Assembly: GCA_022360105.1 (NCBI GenBank)
Contig: JAKSDL010000291.1
Coordinates: forward strand, 1 to 11,254
Direction of reading: 5' to 3'
Length of the DNA: 11,254 nucleotides
DNA from: Pseudomonadota bacterium
Lineage (GTDB): Bacteria > SAR324 > XYD2-FULL-50-16 > JAHJRI01
Below the pieces are notes generated by a model. That model saw only the letters and a program-made list of their open reading frames with translations. It made no database searches and was not told the DNA's origin. Below, one piece after another: positions 1-9,266 of the stretch. A program made the translations under genes and the position numbers. Position 1 is the stretch's first letter. Each line of letters opens with the position of its first letter.

Positions 1-328
1 ATACTTTGAGAATACATTGAACAGACAATAGAGTAAAGATGATTTCCAGAATCGGTCCGACCCGATTTTGCAAAGCGGTACATTGTCTTAATAAGACTGA
101 TCCCTTATTTCCCTTGCCATTAAAGACTACATAAAAAACAGGAAAACCGTTTTTTACTTGCTGAATTAAATAGCGTTTATGGCAAAGAGCAAGACCAAGA
201 AGAACAAAATCTGGTCGAATCACATCGTGAAAAACATAAAAACATTATTGGTCAGGAAAAATGGTAATCAAACAAGGGGAGGTCTACTGGGTAATCCTGG
301 GTATGTTTATTCTTCTACCATTCTAAGT

Positions 329-362
329 CTTTTCTCTGCGGCCTCTGTGTCTCTGTGGTGAA
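329..362. repeat. CTCTG-rich short intergenic repeat
   Basis: Three CTCTG units lie at 334, 343 and 351 (spacing 9 and 8), and the segment ends in GTGGTGAA. Read on the other strand it is a TTCACCAC-AGAGACACAGAG-type string. From general knowledge, strings of this kind recur between genes in many unrelated environmental bacteria, often near small accessory genes. Only one copy is present here, so its status as a dispersed repeat rests on that knowledge and not on this window. Confidence 0.4.
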
Positions 363-481
363 TAGTTACCAAATCTGTTCAATAAATATATTTCTATTTG
401 AGTCCGATCAGCTATGTGGTTCGAAGGAAAAGGATACCGAATCACTTCCAAATAAAACTGAGTATCTGGACTAAAGTTGTT

Positions 482-510
482 TTGACATTCTAACGCTATA
501 ATGTCATAGT
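482..510 (+). promoter_or_regulatory. Candidate sigma70 promoter of the toxin-antitoxin operon
   Basis: A perfect TTGACA at 482-487 is followed after 17 nt by CATAGT at 505-510 (4/6 match to TATAAT), which would start transcription near 517, about 20 nt before the antitoxin ATG. A perfect TATAAT also lies at 497-502, but its distance from the TTGACA (9 nt) is too short for both to belong to one promoter. The AT-rich context just before a two-gene operon supports a promoter; which -10 is used is open. Confidence 0.5.
483..506. promoter_or_regulatory. Inverted repeat, probable antitoxin operator
   Basis: TGACATT (483-489) and AATGTCA (500-506) are perfect 7-bp inverted arms separated by 10 bp. 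The repeat lies between and overlaps the candidate -35 and -10 elements, ending 30 bp before the antitoxin start. Ribbon-helix-helix antitoxins commonly repress their own operons by binding such palindromes at the promoter, so this is the natural operator candidate. The symmetry is directly visible; the binding is inferred. Confidence 0.55.
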
Positions 511-536
511 GTTTTGAATAAAATGGAGATTGCATA

Positions 537-770
537 ATGGCTGCATTAACGAAAAGATCCACCATATATCTAGATCCTGCCTTACACCGAGCACTGCGCC
601 TAAAATCAATTGAAACTTCCCGATCTATGTCTGAAATTATCAATGCGGTCTTGAAGGAGGCACTTGCTGAAGATGCTGAAGATCTTGAAGCATTTGAGAA
701 AAGAGCTGACGAGCCATTAATTAGCTATGAAGAAATGATTAAGAAGCTCAAAAAAGATGGCCGACTATAG
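537..770 (+). CDS. Ribbon-helix-helix (CopG/RelB-like) antitoxin
   Basis: A 77-residue protein that probably binds DNA as a dimer and neutralises the toxin encoded by the next gene. Residues 5-12 (TKRSTIYL) fit the N-terminal beta strand of the ribbon-helix-helix fold. They are followed by a helix (about 14-26, DPALHRALRLKSI), a turn with the typical S-x-S-x-S-E pattern near 28-33 (SRSMSE), and a second helix (31-45). The acidic tail at 44-77 is the usual toxin-binding part. The ATG at 537 has a GGAG at 525-528, eight bases upstream. The gene overlaps the toxin start by 14 bp, the usual antitoxin-first arrangement. The upstream inverted repeat at 483-506 suggests autorepression. The fold is clear; the exact subfamily is not. 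Confidence 0.85.
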   Translation: MAALTKRSTIYLDPALHRALRLKSIETSRSMSEIINAVLKEALAEDAEDLEAFEKRADEPLISYEEMIKKLKKDGRL

Positions 771-1017
771 GGTATTTTTCAAAAAGTCAGTTTGGAAAGA
801 TTTCAAACCAATACCCAAAAAGGATTTGGTTAAAATACTTGATCTTATAAATGACCTTGGTGAAAATCCACGCCCGGTCAATTGCACAAAACTGTCAGGA
901 CAAGAGAAATATCGAATTCGGTATGGGAAATACAGAATTGTATACTCAATACAGGATAACGAACTTACTGTTTGGGTTGTGAAGGTCGGACATAGAAAAG
1001 ATATTTATCAAAAGTGA
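757..1017 (+). CDS. RelE/ParE-superfamily toxin
   Basis: An 86-residue basic protein with the pattern of RelE/ParE-type type II toxins: an N-terminal strand (DYRVFFKKSVWKDF), a helical hairpin (about 14-36), then KLSG (45-48), a Y-R-I-R-Y-G-x-Y-R-I-V-Y stretch (52-63), a strand ending in VVKVGHR (74-80), and a C-terminal Tyr (Y84). In RelE-type members such Arg, His and Tyr residues contribute to ribosome-dependent mRNA cleavage; ParE members instead poison gyrase. The R53, R55, R60, H79, R80 and Y84 set favours a RelE-like mRNA interferase, but this is inference. It starts inside the antitoxin gene (14-bp overlap) with little ribosome site of its own, so translation is probably coupled. The frame is intact and no transposase lies nearby. 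Confidence 0.85.
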   Translation: MADYRVFFKKSVWKDFKPIPKKDLVKILDLINDLGENPRPVNCTKLSGQEKYRIRYGKYRIVYSIQDNELTVWVVKVGHRKDIYQK

Positions 1018-1144
1018 ATCCACAAACCGTGTTCTAATTCCATGGACTTCTGCAGATAGAGATGCTTTTGTTTTTGGCTGTTTCCCTCATAGAAAACTGA
1101 AAGTTTTTGCTCATTCAAAACCGTTTGGATTCCGGCATATGAGG

Positions 1145-1172
1145 TTCGAGGCTCGTAGCTCGTAGCATCGAA
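1145..1172. repeat. Tandem GCTCGTA repeat flanked by TTCGA/TCGAA
   Basis: GCTCGTA occurs twice in direct tandem (1151-1157, 1158-1164) followed by GC. The pair is bracketed by TTCGA (1145-1149) and TCGAA (1168-1172), an inverted 5-bp pair. It may be a remnant of a small palindromic intergenic repeat. No second copy exists in the window, so its nature is uncertain. Confidence 0.3.
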
Positions 1173-1349
1173 TGGAATGTTGAGTTCCTCAAGTTATTTA
1201 CGAATTAGTCTATAAAGTTGACGCAATCGCGACTAAATACATGATGGTAATCTTATTTGCGTGGACTTAATTATTCTATTTAAAGATTTTATGGCTTACA
1301 ACCTGAGAATCAAAGATCAGAGGGAGTTACGGGGAATTTGAGATTTAAG

Positions 1350-1378
1350 TTGAAAGTTTGGATTGGACGATCAATAAT
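1350..1378 (+). promoter_or_regulatory. Candidate sigma70 promoter of uvrA
   Basis: TTGAAA (1350-1355, 5/6 match) is separated by exactly 17 nt from AATAAT (1373-1378, 5/6 match). This predicts a start near 1385 and a leader of about 36 nt before the uvrA ATG. Found by eye; the spacing is ideal, but AT-rich DNA gives such matches by chance. Confidence 0.45.
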
Positions 1379-1420
1379 GGAGGTTTAGATAAAATTGGTT
1401 GTTATATTGATTTTTAATAA

Positions 1421-4276
1421 ATGAAAAAGAAAAGCACACCGGAGGGGCATGCGTTCAACGGGTTCAAACCTGGGTATATCAGTGTCAGACAAGCAAACGA
1501 ACACAATCTGAAAAATGTTGATGTTGATATTCCCAGGAATAAGCTGACTGTCATCACCGGTCTTTCCGGTAGTGGAAAATCATCCCTGGCGTTTGATACC
1601 ATTTACGCTGAAGGTCAGCGACGATACGTTGAGTCATTATCCGCATACGCCCGACAATTCCTTGATCAGCTCCAAAAACCTGCCGTCGAAAGTATCGAAG
1701 GCCTTACCCCAACTATCTCCATTGAACAACGAACCGGAAAAGCCACTCCGCGTTCCACTGTTGCCACAACCACCGAGATTTACGACTACCTGAGGGTTCT
1801 CTTTGCCCGGGCTGGTACGCCGACCTGCCATCATTGCGGCAAGCTCATCGCAGCGCAATCTGCCGAAGATATTGTGAATGCTCTCCAGGAACTTCCGGAG
1901 AAAACAAGGCTTCACATTCTTACTCCCCTGGTGCGTGAAAAGAAGGGAGAGCACAAAGAAGTGTTGGACTATGTGCGACGAGAAGGGTTTACCCGTTTGC
2001 GAGTAGATGGAGAGATCTGTCTGGTCGATGAAGTAAAACCGCTGAAAAAAACCTTTCGTCACACCATCGAAGCCGTGATTGACCGACTGGTGGTGAAGGA
2101 AGGGATCGATGCCCGTTTAACTGATTCGGTGGAAACAGCCCTTAAATTGGGTGATGGGCTGATGATTGCCTTAATGGAAGACCCGGAATCCAAGGAAACC
2201 TCTGAAGAGAAATATAGTGAGCGGTTTGCCTGCCCTGATCATGGAACTGTACTGGAAGAATTATCACCCCGGGCGTTTTCCTTTAACAGTCCGTTTGGAT
2301 CATGTCCCGAATGTCTCGGCCTGGGAACACAGATGGAACCGGCTATGGAACTGGTGATTCCGGATAAACGACTGAGCATGGCAGACGGAGCCATCAAGGC
2401 CTGGAAACGTTGCGGATCAGGGTTAGGACGATTTTACAACGGTTCTGTGCGTTGGCTGGCGCGCTATTTTCAGGTATCGGTGGATACGCCCTGGAACAAG
2501 CTCCCAAAAAAGATTCGCGACCAGATATTATATGGTGAAGAAGAACAGGATAATGGGTACGGATTTGAGGGAGTGATCCCCGGTTTACGAAGACGATTTT
2601 TGCAGACCGATTCCGATTCGCAAAAAGACAAGATACATGAATTCATGACGTCTCTGCCGTGTCCGGTTTGTCATGGTCAACGACTGAAGCCCGAAATCCT
2701 GGCGGTGAAAATCAGCGATTATAATATCTACCAAATGACCGAGATGACCATTGAGCGGGCATTTGAGTTTTTCAACAGGTTGATGCTGCCGAATGAGAAA
2801 AGCAAGATTGCAGAACCTATTAAAAAAGCTGTGCTGGAACGATTGTCATTTTTGCAGAACGTTGGTCTGGGCTATCTGACCATGAACCGTAATACCAGCT
2901 CTCTTTCCGGTGGTGAGGCCCAAAGGATTCGTTTGGCAAGCCAGGTTGGAGCTAAACTGGTAGGAGTTACTTACGTGCTGGATGAGCCGACTATTGGGTT
3001 ACATCAAAGGGATAACGGCAAATTGCTGGAGACCTTAAAACAGCTGAAAGATCTCGGAAATACCGTGATTGTGGTAGAGCACGATGAAGAAGTAATTCGT
3101 GCTGCCGAACATTTAATTGATATGGGTCCTGGAGCCGGTAAACATGGTGGCGAAGTGGTGCTGTGCGGTGAAACCGAAAAAGAACTGGAAACCAGCAATT
3201 CCCTGACAGCCCAATACCTTAATGGTGATCTGCACATTCTTACACCCGACAAACGGCGGAAAACCAGCAAAACCAAGAGCCTTGTAGTGGAGGGAGCTGA
3301 AGCCAATAACTTAAAAAAGGTTGCTGCCAGGTTTCCTTTGGGAGCTTTGATTTGCGTGACCGGTGTATCCGGTTCCGGGAAATCCAGTCTGGTTAATGAA
3401 TGTTTATTGAAAGGAGTACAGAAAGAACTGGGATATGCCAAGGTGTATCCGGGTAAGTATTCGGTTATCAAGGGCACGGATAGGATCGATAAGATTATCA
3501 ATATCGATCAGTCACCGATTGGTCGGACTTCCAGGTCCAACCCTGCTACCTATACCGGAGTGTTTGACGGTATTCGCAAGGTGTTTGCCCAAGTACCGGA
3601 AGCCAAGATCAGGGGGTATACACCCGGAAGGTTTTCATTCAATGTGAAAGGCGGTCGTTGCGAGGCGTGCCAGGGTCAGGGGATTAAGATTATAGAAATG
3701 CATTTTCTGCCGGATGTTCATGTACCCTGTGAAGTCTGCAAGGGCAGTCGCTATAATCGGGAAACTCTGCATATCAAGTATCGCGGAAAAACCATCTCGG
3801 ATGTCTTAGAGATGCCTGTTGAGGAAGCCTGTGATTTTTTTAAAAATCATACAAAAATACATGCAGGTCTGAAAACATTATTGGATGTAGGGCTCGGCTA
3901 TATCCAGCTTGGGCAACCATCCCCAACTTTATCAGGTGGTGAGGCACAGCGAATCAAGCTGGCATCGGAGCTGAGCAAGCGTTCAACGGGGCAAACCCTT
4001 TACATTCTTGATGAACCAACAACAGGTTTGCATTTTCATGACATCTCAAAATTGCTTGAGGTTTTACAGCGACTGGTGGACTTGGGCAATACGATTGTGA
4101 TAATAGAACACAATTTGGATGTCATAAAAAACGCTGACTGGATACTGGATCTGGGGCCGGAAGGCGGTGAGCAGGGAGGTCAATTAGTAGCGGAGGGGAC
4201 TCCTGAAACCATTGCCAGGTGCGAAGCCAGTCATACTGGCAGGTATTTGCGGAAGGTGCTTTCGGTGATGAATTGA
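1421..4276 (+). CDS. uvrA: UvrA, excinuclease ABC subunit A
   Basis: The 951-residue damage-recognition ATPase of nucleotide excision repair. As a dimer it loads UvrB at DNA lesions in the cytoplasm. Both ABC ATPase modules are complete: Walker [10 protein letters not shown] (47-55) with signature LSGGE (495-499) and Walker B DE (521-522), then Walker [10 protein letters not shown] (648-656) with LSGGE (837-841) and DE (864-865). The C-terminal zinc finger has C747, C750, C770 and C773. A further CxxC pair at 136/139 can be matched with C414/C417. The insertion-domain finger reads C271-P-D-H274 with C295/C298, so one ligand is His. Length matches the family (about 940). The ATG at 1421 is used because in-frame sequence upstream lacks a better start; its ribosome site is weak. 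It appears monocistronic, with 267 bp before pyrG. Confidence 0.98.
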   Translation: MKKKSTPEGHAFNGFKPGYISVRQANEHNLKNVDVDIPRNKLTVITGLSGSGKSSLAFDTIYAEGQRRYVESLSAYARQFLDQLQKPAVESIEGLTPTISIEQRTGKATPRSTVATTTEIYDYLRVLFARAGTPTCHHCGKLIAAQSAEDIVNALQELPEKTRLHILTPLVREKKGEHKEVLDYVRREGFTRLRVDGEICLVDEVKPLKKTFRHTIEAVIDRLVVKEGIDARLTDSVETALKLGDGLMIALMEDPESKETSEEKYSERFACPDHGTVLEELSPRAFSFNSPFGSCPECLGLGTQMEPAMELVIPDKRLSMADGAIKAWKRCGSGLGRFYNGSVRWLARYFQVSVDTPWNKLPKKIRDQILYGEEEQDNGYGFEGVIPGLRRRFLQTDSDSQKDKIHEFMTSLPCPVCHGQRLKPEILAVKISDYNIYQMTEMTIERAFEFFNRLMLPNEKSKIAEPIKKAVLERLSFLQNVGLGYLTMNRNTSSLSGGEAQRIRLASQVGAKLVGVTYVLDEPTIGLHQRDNGKLLETLKQLKDLGNTVIVVEHDEEVIRAAEHLIDMGPGAGKHGGEVVLCGETEKELETSNSLTAQYLNGDLHILTPDKRRKTSKTKSLVVEGAEANNLKKVAARFPLGALICVTGVSGSGKSSLVNECLLKGVQKELGYAKVYPGKYSVIKGTDRIDKIINIDQSPIGRTSRSNPATYTGVFDGIRKVFAQVPEAKIRGYTPGRFSFNVKGGRCEACQGQGIKIIEMHFLPDVHVPCEVCKGSRYNRETLHIKYRGKTISDVLEMPVEEACDFFKNHTKIHAGLKTLLDVGLGYIQLGQPSPTLSGGEAQRIKLASELSKRSTGQTLYILDEPTTGLHFHDISKLLEVLQRLVDLGNTIVIIEHNLDVIKNADWILDLGPEGGEQGGQLVAEGTPETIARCEASHTGRYLRKVLSVMN

Positions 4277-4457
4277 TGATGTCTGAAGGATTGGCAGGCA
4301 TTGAGGAAATTGATTTTTGGCGTCAGATTGAATCTCATCAGCAATCAAATAAAGTCAGATGAAGAATGGCTTTATCCGCTATTCACAAGTATTTTTAAGA
4401 CAGATTCTGAAAAATTTAACTGGAGACGGTTCAGGTGGTTGCTTGGACACGAAATGA

Positions 4458-4485
4458 TTGAAGACTTCAGTTTGGGTTTTATATT
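4458..4485 (+). promoter_or_regulatory. Weak candidate promoter for pyrG
   Basis: TTGAAG (4458-4463) and TATATT (4480-4485, 5/6 match) are separated by 16 nt, in the gap between uvrA and pyrG, about 58 nt before the pyrG ATG. The -35 match is only 4/6. The 267-bp gap makes a separate pyrG promoter reasonable, but this particular site is a guess by eye. Confidence 0.25.
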
Positions 4486-4522
4486 TGAAGTAACCACAGG
4501 AGTGGAAAGAAAGGGGTAATAA

Positions 4523-6157
<1,635 letters not shown>

Positions 6158-6163
6158 AGAGTC

Positions 6164-6745
6164 TTAAGCGCTCATGCTCCTTTTTTTCATGGAGTACTGT
6201 CCATTTATTTCCGCCATCCAGGTGTTGATATGGCGAATACCTGGATACTTGTCCGGATGATATTTCTTGGTAAGTTTTCTATAAACCGACTTCAGGCTGT
6301 CTGCTTTGAAAGTGTTTTTCAACGCTTTCAGATCCCTTTCAAAATCAAATCGTGACGGAGGTACAGGCATACCGGCTGACTTTGTGTTTTGCGAGCGATC
6401 TGCTAGAATTTTCTCCAGAGTGATTTTAGGAGATCGAGTAATCTTTTCGGTTTTAAACTCGAAACGATTTTCCGCCTTGTTCGTTGTTGTTGACTGGTGT
6501 GGCTTGGATTGAGAATTTGCAGTTGTTTCTTCCCGGTTCTCGGTTTTGGATTCTAGATCCATCGGATTGAATTCTTTGCCGAGGAAAACAGTCTGAACCT
6601 TGCCTTTTTCTTCGTAAGTTGCATGCCAGTACGGTCCATGCCCCTTGCCTTGGGCACAAACCCAGCAACCCGGATCATGACAGAAAATGTGTTTCAATTT
6701 AAACGTCAAATCCGCTTGATTCAGATCTTTTGTGAAATGTTCCAT
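6164..6745 (-). CDS. DUF6788-like Cys/His module fused to a C-terminal J-domain
   Basis: A protein of 193 residues from the ATG at 6745-6743, which has GGGGA about 11 bases upstream. An in-frame TTG at 6763 would add six residues. The N-terminal part (about 15-60) holds C22, C27, C30 and H36 followed by GHGPYWHATYEEKGKVQTVFLGKEF, the C-x4-C-x2-C...G-x-GPY-W pattern I associate with DUF6788, a small domain of unknown function and probably metal-binding. Residues about 63-125 form a polar Thr/Lys/Gln/Glu-rich linker. The C-terminal part is a J-domain: helix LKSVYRKLTKKYHPDK with H163-P164-D165, then helix INTWMAEINGQY. An intact HPD should stimulate a DnaK-type Hsp70 ATPase. The protein lacks the G/F region and DnaJ zinc domain, so it is a class III J-protein, probably targeting DnaK to a special partner. 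No signal peptide. The J-domain is firm; the DUF name is from memory. Confidence 0.8.
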   Translation of the reverse strand: MEHFTKDLNQADLTFKLKHIFCHDPGCWVCAQGKGHGPYWHATYEEKGKVQTVFLGKEFNPMDLESKTENREETTANSQSKPHQSTTTNKAENRFEFKTEKITRSPKITLEKILADRSQNTKSAGMPVPPSRFDFERDLKALKNTFKADSLKSVYRKLTKKYHPDKYPGIRHINTWMAEINGQYSMKKRSMSA

Positions 6746-6780
6746 AGCTTGATAAATCCCCAATTACAATTGAATACGTT
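6746..6780. promoter_or_regulatory. Short divergent intergenic region with a palindrome
   Basis: Only 35 bp separate the start of the J-domain gene from the divergent ATG at 6781. The gap holds the palindrome CAATT-AC-AATTG (6761-6772). Promoters for both genes must lie partly in the opposite coding sequence, or share this AT-rich segment. A regulator site here is possible but unsupported beyond the symmetry. Confidence 0.3.
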
Positions 6781-7785
6781 ATGATGAAACAGTTTTTCTG
6801 CTTACAGGTTTTATTTTTTTTGGCCCTCTTAGGGGCAACCGATAAACACATTGCCTATGCAAATTCAGAATTGGTTATTCAGGGAAAAATCATGCAGATG
6901 GATGGCAGCCAACCCGGTTCCCAGACCGTTCATCTCATGCAAATCACCATGAGCGATGAACCTTCGATCAAACCGGTTACAAGTGTACAATCCGATGCTG
7001 CAGGTAATTACAAACTCAGCTACTCTCCTGAAACAACCAATGAAGAAAGAGTCTTTTATCGTGTATCTGTCGACTACGGCGGTCAGGCCATTGGATCTGA
7101 TCCGTTTCATGCCAGTGGATCCAAACAATCATTAACAATCAACCTTTCCCTGCCGGCAATGAAACAGGGTATTCAACATCTTTCCACTCCCAAGGAAGTG
7201 GTGATTGTTGAAAGCATGGAGAAGAATATTCGCATCACCAATATTCTCTACATTGTCAATCGCACGACGGCTTTGATCGATGCAAAAAAAATTCCTTTTG
7301 AAAAACCAATTCCTGAATCTGCGTTCAACGTCCGTCAATTAGGCCCTCCCGGAAGTGCCGATCTGGCAGTTGAACCGGGTAGAGTGTTGATAGGTGTCTC
7401 AATGCCGGAAGGAACGAAACAGGTGTTTTTCAGCTATGATTTACCCGTCAGTGGCAGCTCTCTTTCTTTGGATTTCCCCTTGATGAAGGGTGTCGGGGAG
7501 TTGGAATTAACAACGCCCGAACAACATCTGGAATTGAAGGTGAACCAGGGATTCAGTGGTGAAATGGAGCTGATTTCCCAACAAAAAAAGATGGGCGGCA
7601 GAATGTTCTATTCTCAAATTGTCAAAACTGGTACAGAAGGCAATATTGTTCCGATAACCATATCCGGGCTTCCAATAAGCCAATCGAGCTTGATCATCCC
7701 TGCTATTATACTGTTTATGGTTTTAATCACAGGGTTGGCTGTCTATTTGGCCAGGAATAAACAAGCTTTTCCGGCCGTGTCTTAA
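6781..7785 (+). CDS. Secreted beta-rich protein with C-terminal membrane anchor, unknown function
   Basis: A 334-residue protein I cannot assign. A Sec signal peptide is clear: a basic start, a hydrophobic core (FFCLQVLFFLALLGA) and probable cleavage after A27 (AYA-NS). Residues about 30-125 contain alternating strands with the DAAGNYKLSY pattern typical of carboxypeptidase-regulatory-like or transthyretin-like beta-sandwich domains. The middle part (about 135-300) is also beta-rich with no catalytic motif that I recognise. A single hydrophobic helix (304-324, LIIPAIILFMVLITGLAVYLA) followed by R325, K327 and few other residues anchors the C-terminus, leaving most of the chain outside the cytoplasm. 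The ATG pair at 6781/6784 lacks a good ribosome site. The CPBP protease gene follows after 16 bp, so the two are probably cotranscribed and may act together at the inner membrane. Confidence 0.75.
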   Translation: MMKQFFCLQVLFFLALLGATDKHIAYANSELVIQGKIMQMDGSQPGSQTVHLMQITMSDEPSIKPVTSVQSDAAGNYKLSYSPETTNEERVFYRVSVDYGGQAIGSDPFHASGSKQSLTINLSLPAMKQGIQHLSTPKEVVIVESMEKNIRITNILYIVNRTTALIDAKKIPFEKPIPESAFNVRQLGPPGSADLAVEPGRVLIGVSMPEGTKQVFFSYDLPVSGSSLSLDFPLMKGVGELELTTPEQHLELKVNQGFSGEMELISQQKKMGGRMFYSQIVKTGTEGNIVPITISGLPISQSSLIIPAIILFMVLITGLAVYLARNKQAFPAVS

Positions 7786-7801
7786 ACAGCAGGGTTGCTT
7801 A

Positions 7802-8500
7802 ATGCAGGTCTCCGCATATTTTAAAAATTCCTCTCATCGCTTTTACGGTGCTGTCACAGCATTGGTGATGCTATCCCTGTATGAAATCTTCATCATGTGG
7901 GAAGCCAGTGCGGGCTTGATGGTTCGCAACGCTCCGGAAGCGTGGTTACGAAATATCCTCAATTTTCTGGGAGTATCCCATTATCACATCAGCTTTATCA
8001 TGCTGACGGCTGCCTTGGTAGCAATGCCTGTTTTTTACGATTCAAAGGTTAGGTTTAATGGCAAAACCATTTTGTTGATGATTCTTGAATCGATAATGTG
8101 GGGAGCCTTTTCCGGATTTTTAATCCGGCTGGTGATGATCAATCTGCTATTTGCCGCTGGAACCATATCAGGATCGTTGATTGGTGATTTAGGTCTGGCA
8201 ATCGGTGCCGGATTGTTTGAGGAGTTGCTGTTTCGAGTGATATTGACCACGCTGTTGATCAAAGTAACATTGAAAACGATTCGGGTTAAGTGGCTGGCGA
8301 TCCTAATCTCCATACTGGTTGCTTCCTTTTTGTTTTCGCTTGCCCATTATGTCGGCAATGCTGCTGACACACTGGAACTCTATTCCTTTCTTTTCAGATT
8401 TTTGGCTGGAATCTGGTTCACGACCTTGTATGCGATCAGGGGCTTTGCAATCGTCTGCATGAGTCACGCGTTTTACGATATAATGGTCATTCTTTTATAA
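7802..8500 (+). CDS. CPBP-family intramembrane metalloprotease
   Basis: A 232-residue polytopic membrane protein with about six to seven hydrophobic segments. It carries the three conserved motifs of the CPBP (CAAX protease/bacteriocin-processing, Abi) family: E140-E141-L-L-F-R145, F178-x3-H182, and H222-x3-D226. In the family these bind the catalytic metal within the membrane. Members cleave prenylated CAAX proteins in eukaryotes. In bacteria they are linked to bacteriocin immunity, peptide maturation or envelope regulation, and the substrate here is unknown. No bacteriocin-like peptide gene is visible nearby. AGGG about nine bases before the ATG is an adequate ribosome site. The 16-bp spacing from the upstream anchored secreted protein makes that protein a possible partner or substrate, which is inference. 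Confidence 0.85.
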   Translation: MQVSAYFKNSSHRFYGAVTALVMLSLYEIFIMWEASAGLMVRNAPEAWLRNILNFLGVSHYHISFIMLTAALVAMPVFYDSKVRFNGKTILLMILESIMWGAFSGFLIRLVMINLLFAAGTISGSLIGDLGLAIGAGLFEELLFRVILTTLLIKVTLKTIRVKWLAILISILVASFLFSLAHYVGNAADTLELYSFLFRFLAGIWFTTLYAIRGFAIVCMSHAFYDIMVILL

Positions 8501-8663
8501 GGCGGATGGAGAACATTGACTATCTCAACCAAAGATTGCAGACTGGCAGAATTAACCTACTAAGGGGTACGAGCAGGAAACCGAAATAATTTCAAACCAA
8601 TCCGTAGATATCTTGCGTCCCCTTGCAGGGGCTCAACCAACAACAATAACCAGAGATTTAATT

Positions 8664-9194
8664 ATGAGATTAAAACTATTTGCACTTCTTGCCACGTTGT
8701 TTTTGACCTTCAGTTTTTCAGCTTATGCACAGGCTACTTTGAAGGTCGGATTTATCAACATGAACAAGGCAATTAACGAATCAAACGAAGGGAAACGTTC
8801 AAAAAAGTTTTTGGAATCACAATTTGCTAAAACCAAGCAGGATCTGGATAAGAAAAAAACGTCTATTGAGGAAAAAGAGCGTGAACTGGCTAACAGCATG
8901 ATGCTGACAGAAGAAACAAAAAAAGCCAAAAAGGAAGAGATCCTGAAACTTAAAAAAGGATTGGCAGAAGAAGCCAAACGAATGCAGAAATCTTTCAGAC
9001 AGGATGAAGCCCGCCATACTAAAAAGATCCTGCAGGATATTCTTTCCGTGGTTAAAACCGTTGCCGCTGCAGACAAGTATGACGTTGTGTTGGAGTACAA
9101 TATGAGTCAGGCAATTCTCTATTCCAAGTATCCCTTCAAAGATATTACCGAAAAAGTCATTCTGGAATACAATAAATTACAGTCTATTCAGTAA
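8664..9194 (+). CDS. OmpH/Skp-family periplasmic chaperone
   Basis: A 176-residue protein of the Skp/OmpH family, which holds unfolded outer-membrane proteins in the periplasm on their way to the BAM complex. I chose the ATG at 8664 because it begins a standard Sec signal peptide (MRLKLFALLATLFLTFSFSA, cleavage after A22 in AYA-QA). An upstream in-frame TTG at 8613 would add 17 residues that spoil it. Mature residues 25-31 (LKVGFIN) form the first strand of the family's trimerising body. About 40-130 is a highly charged coiled coil (the tentacles), and 140-176 returns to the body (YDVVLEYNMSQAILYS, then a helix). Length is typical. The gene heads a block with fabZ and lpxA, a known arrangement, although the usual lpxD is absent between them. 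Confidence 0.9.
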   Translation: MRLKLFALLATLFLTFSFSAYAQATLKVGFINMNKAINESNEGKRSKKFLESQFAKTKQDLDKKKTSIEEKERELANSMMLTEETKKAKKEEILKLKKGLAEEAKRMQKSFRQDEARHTKKILQDILSVVKTVAAADKYDVVLEYNMSQAILYSKYPFKDITEKVILEYNKLQSIQ

Positions 9195-9266
9195 TCGGCA
9201 ACTTGCCTAATTTTTCGTGGCTCAGATCGGATGGCCATTTGGTGCAGCCGACTGCAAGGAGTATGA

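Larger units (their letters stand above)
1..536. other. Gene-poor leading intergenic region
   Basis: No convincing gene is visible. A 60-codon ATG frame at 179-361 is lysine-rich and low in complexity, lacks a clear ribosome site, and its last third is made from the CTCTG-rich repeat at 329-362, so I do not call it. Neither edge frame continues a recognisable protein from outside the window. The right end holds the promoter and operator of the toxin-antitoxin operon. Confidence 0.6.
1018..1420. other. Gene-free region between the toxin gene and uvrA
   Basis: About 400 bp with no credible reading frame on either strand and no obvious terminator hairpin with a T-run after the toxin gene. It contains the tandem GCTCGTA repeat near 1151-1166 and, at its right end, the probable uvrA promoter. 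No SOS-type operator of the CTGT-N8-ACAG form was found. Otherwise I see nothing in it. Confidence 0.6.

Noticed and set aside
179..361. Sixty-codon plus-strand frame starting with ATG
   Set aside because: Lysine-rich, no clear ribosome site, and its end is built from the CTCTG repeat; no recognisable domain.
323..643. 106-codon minus-strand frame
   Set aside because: It overlaps the antitoxin gene and its promoter in antisense and ends in repeat-derived Arg-rich sequence; a shadow frame.
4226..4240. GCCAGT-cat-ACTGGC hairpin at the 3' end of uvrA
   Set aside because: It lies inside coding sequence, has a 3-nt loop and no T-run, so it is not a terminator.
4301..4519. 72-codon frame between uvrA and pyrG
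   Set aside because: It needs a TTG start, has no ribosome site and no family resemblance. The opposite-strand frame at 4372-4656 overlaps the start of pyrG, so it is also unconvincing.
6746..6763. TTG start for the J-domain gene adding six residues
   Set aside because: The ATG at 6745 is a better start codon and has a GGGGA site at usable distance; the TTG remains possible.
8619..8631. CCCCT-tgc-AGGGG hairpin before the ompH/skp-like gene
   Set aside because: A tight 3-nt loop and no following T-run; neither a terminator nor an identifiable riboswitch can be supported.
8613..8663. TTG-initiated N-terminal extension of the Skp-like protein
   Set aside because: The added 17 residues precede a complete signal peptide that begins at the ATG at 8664.
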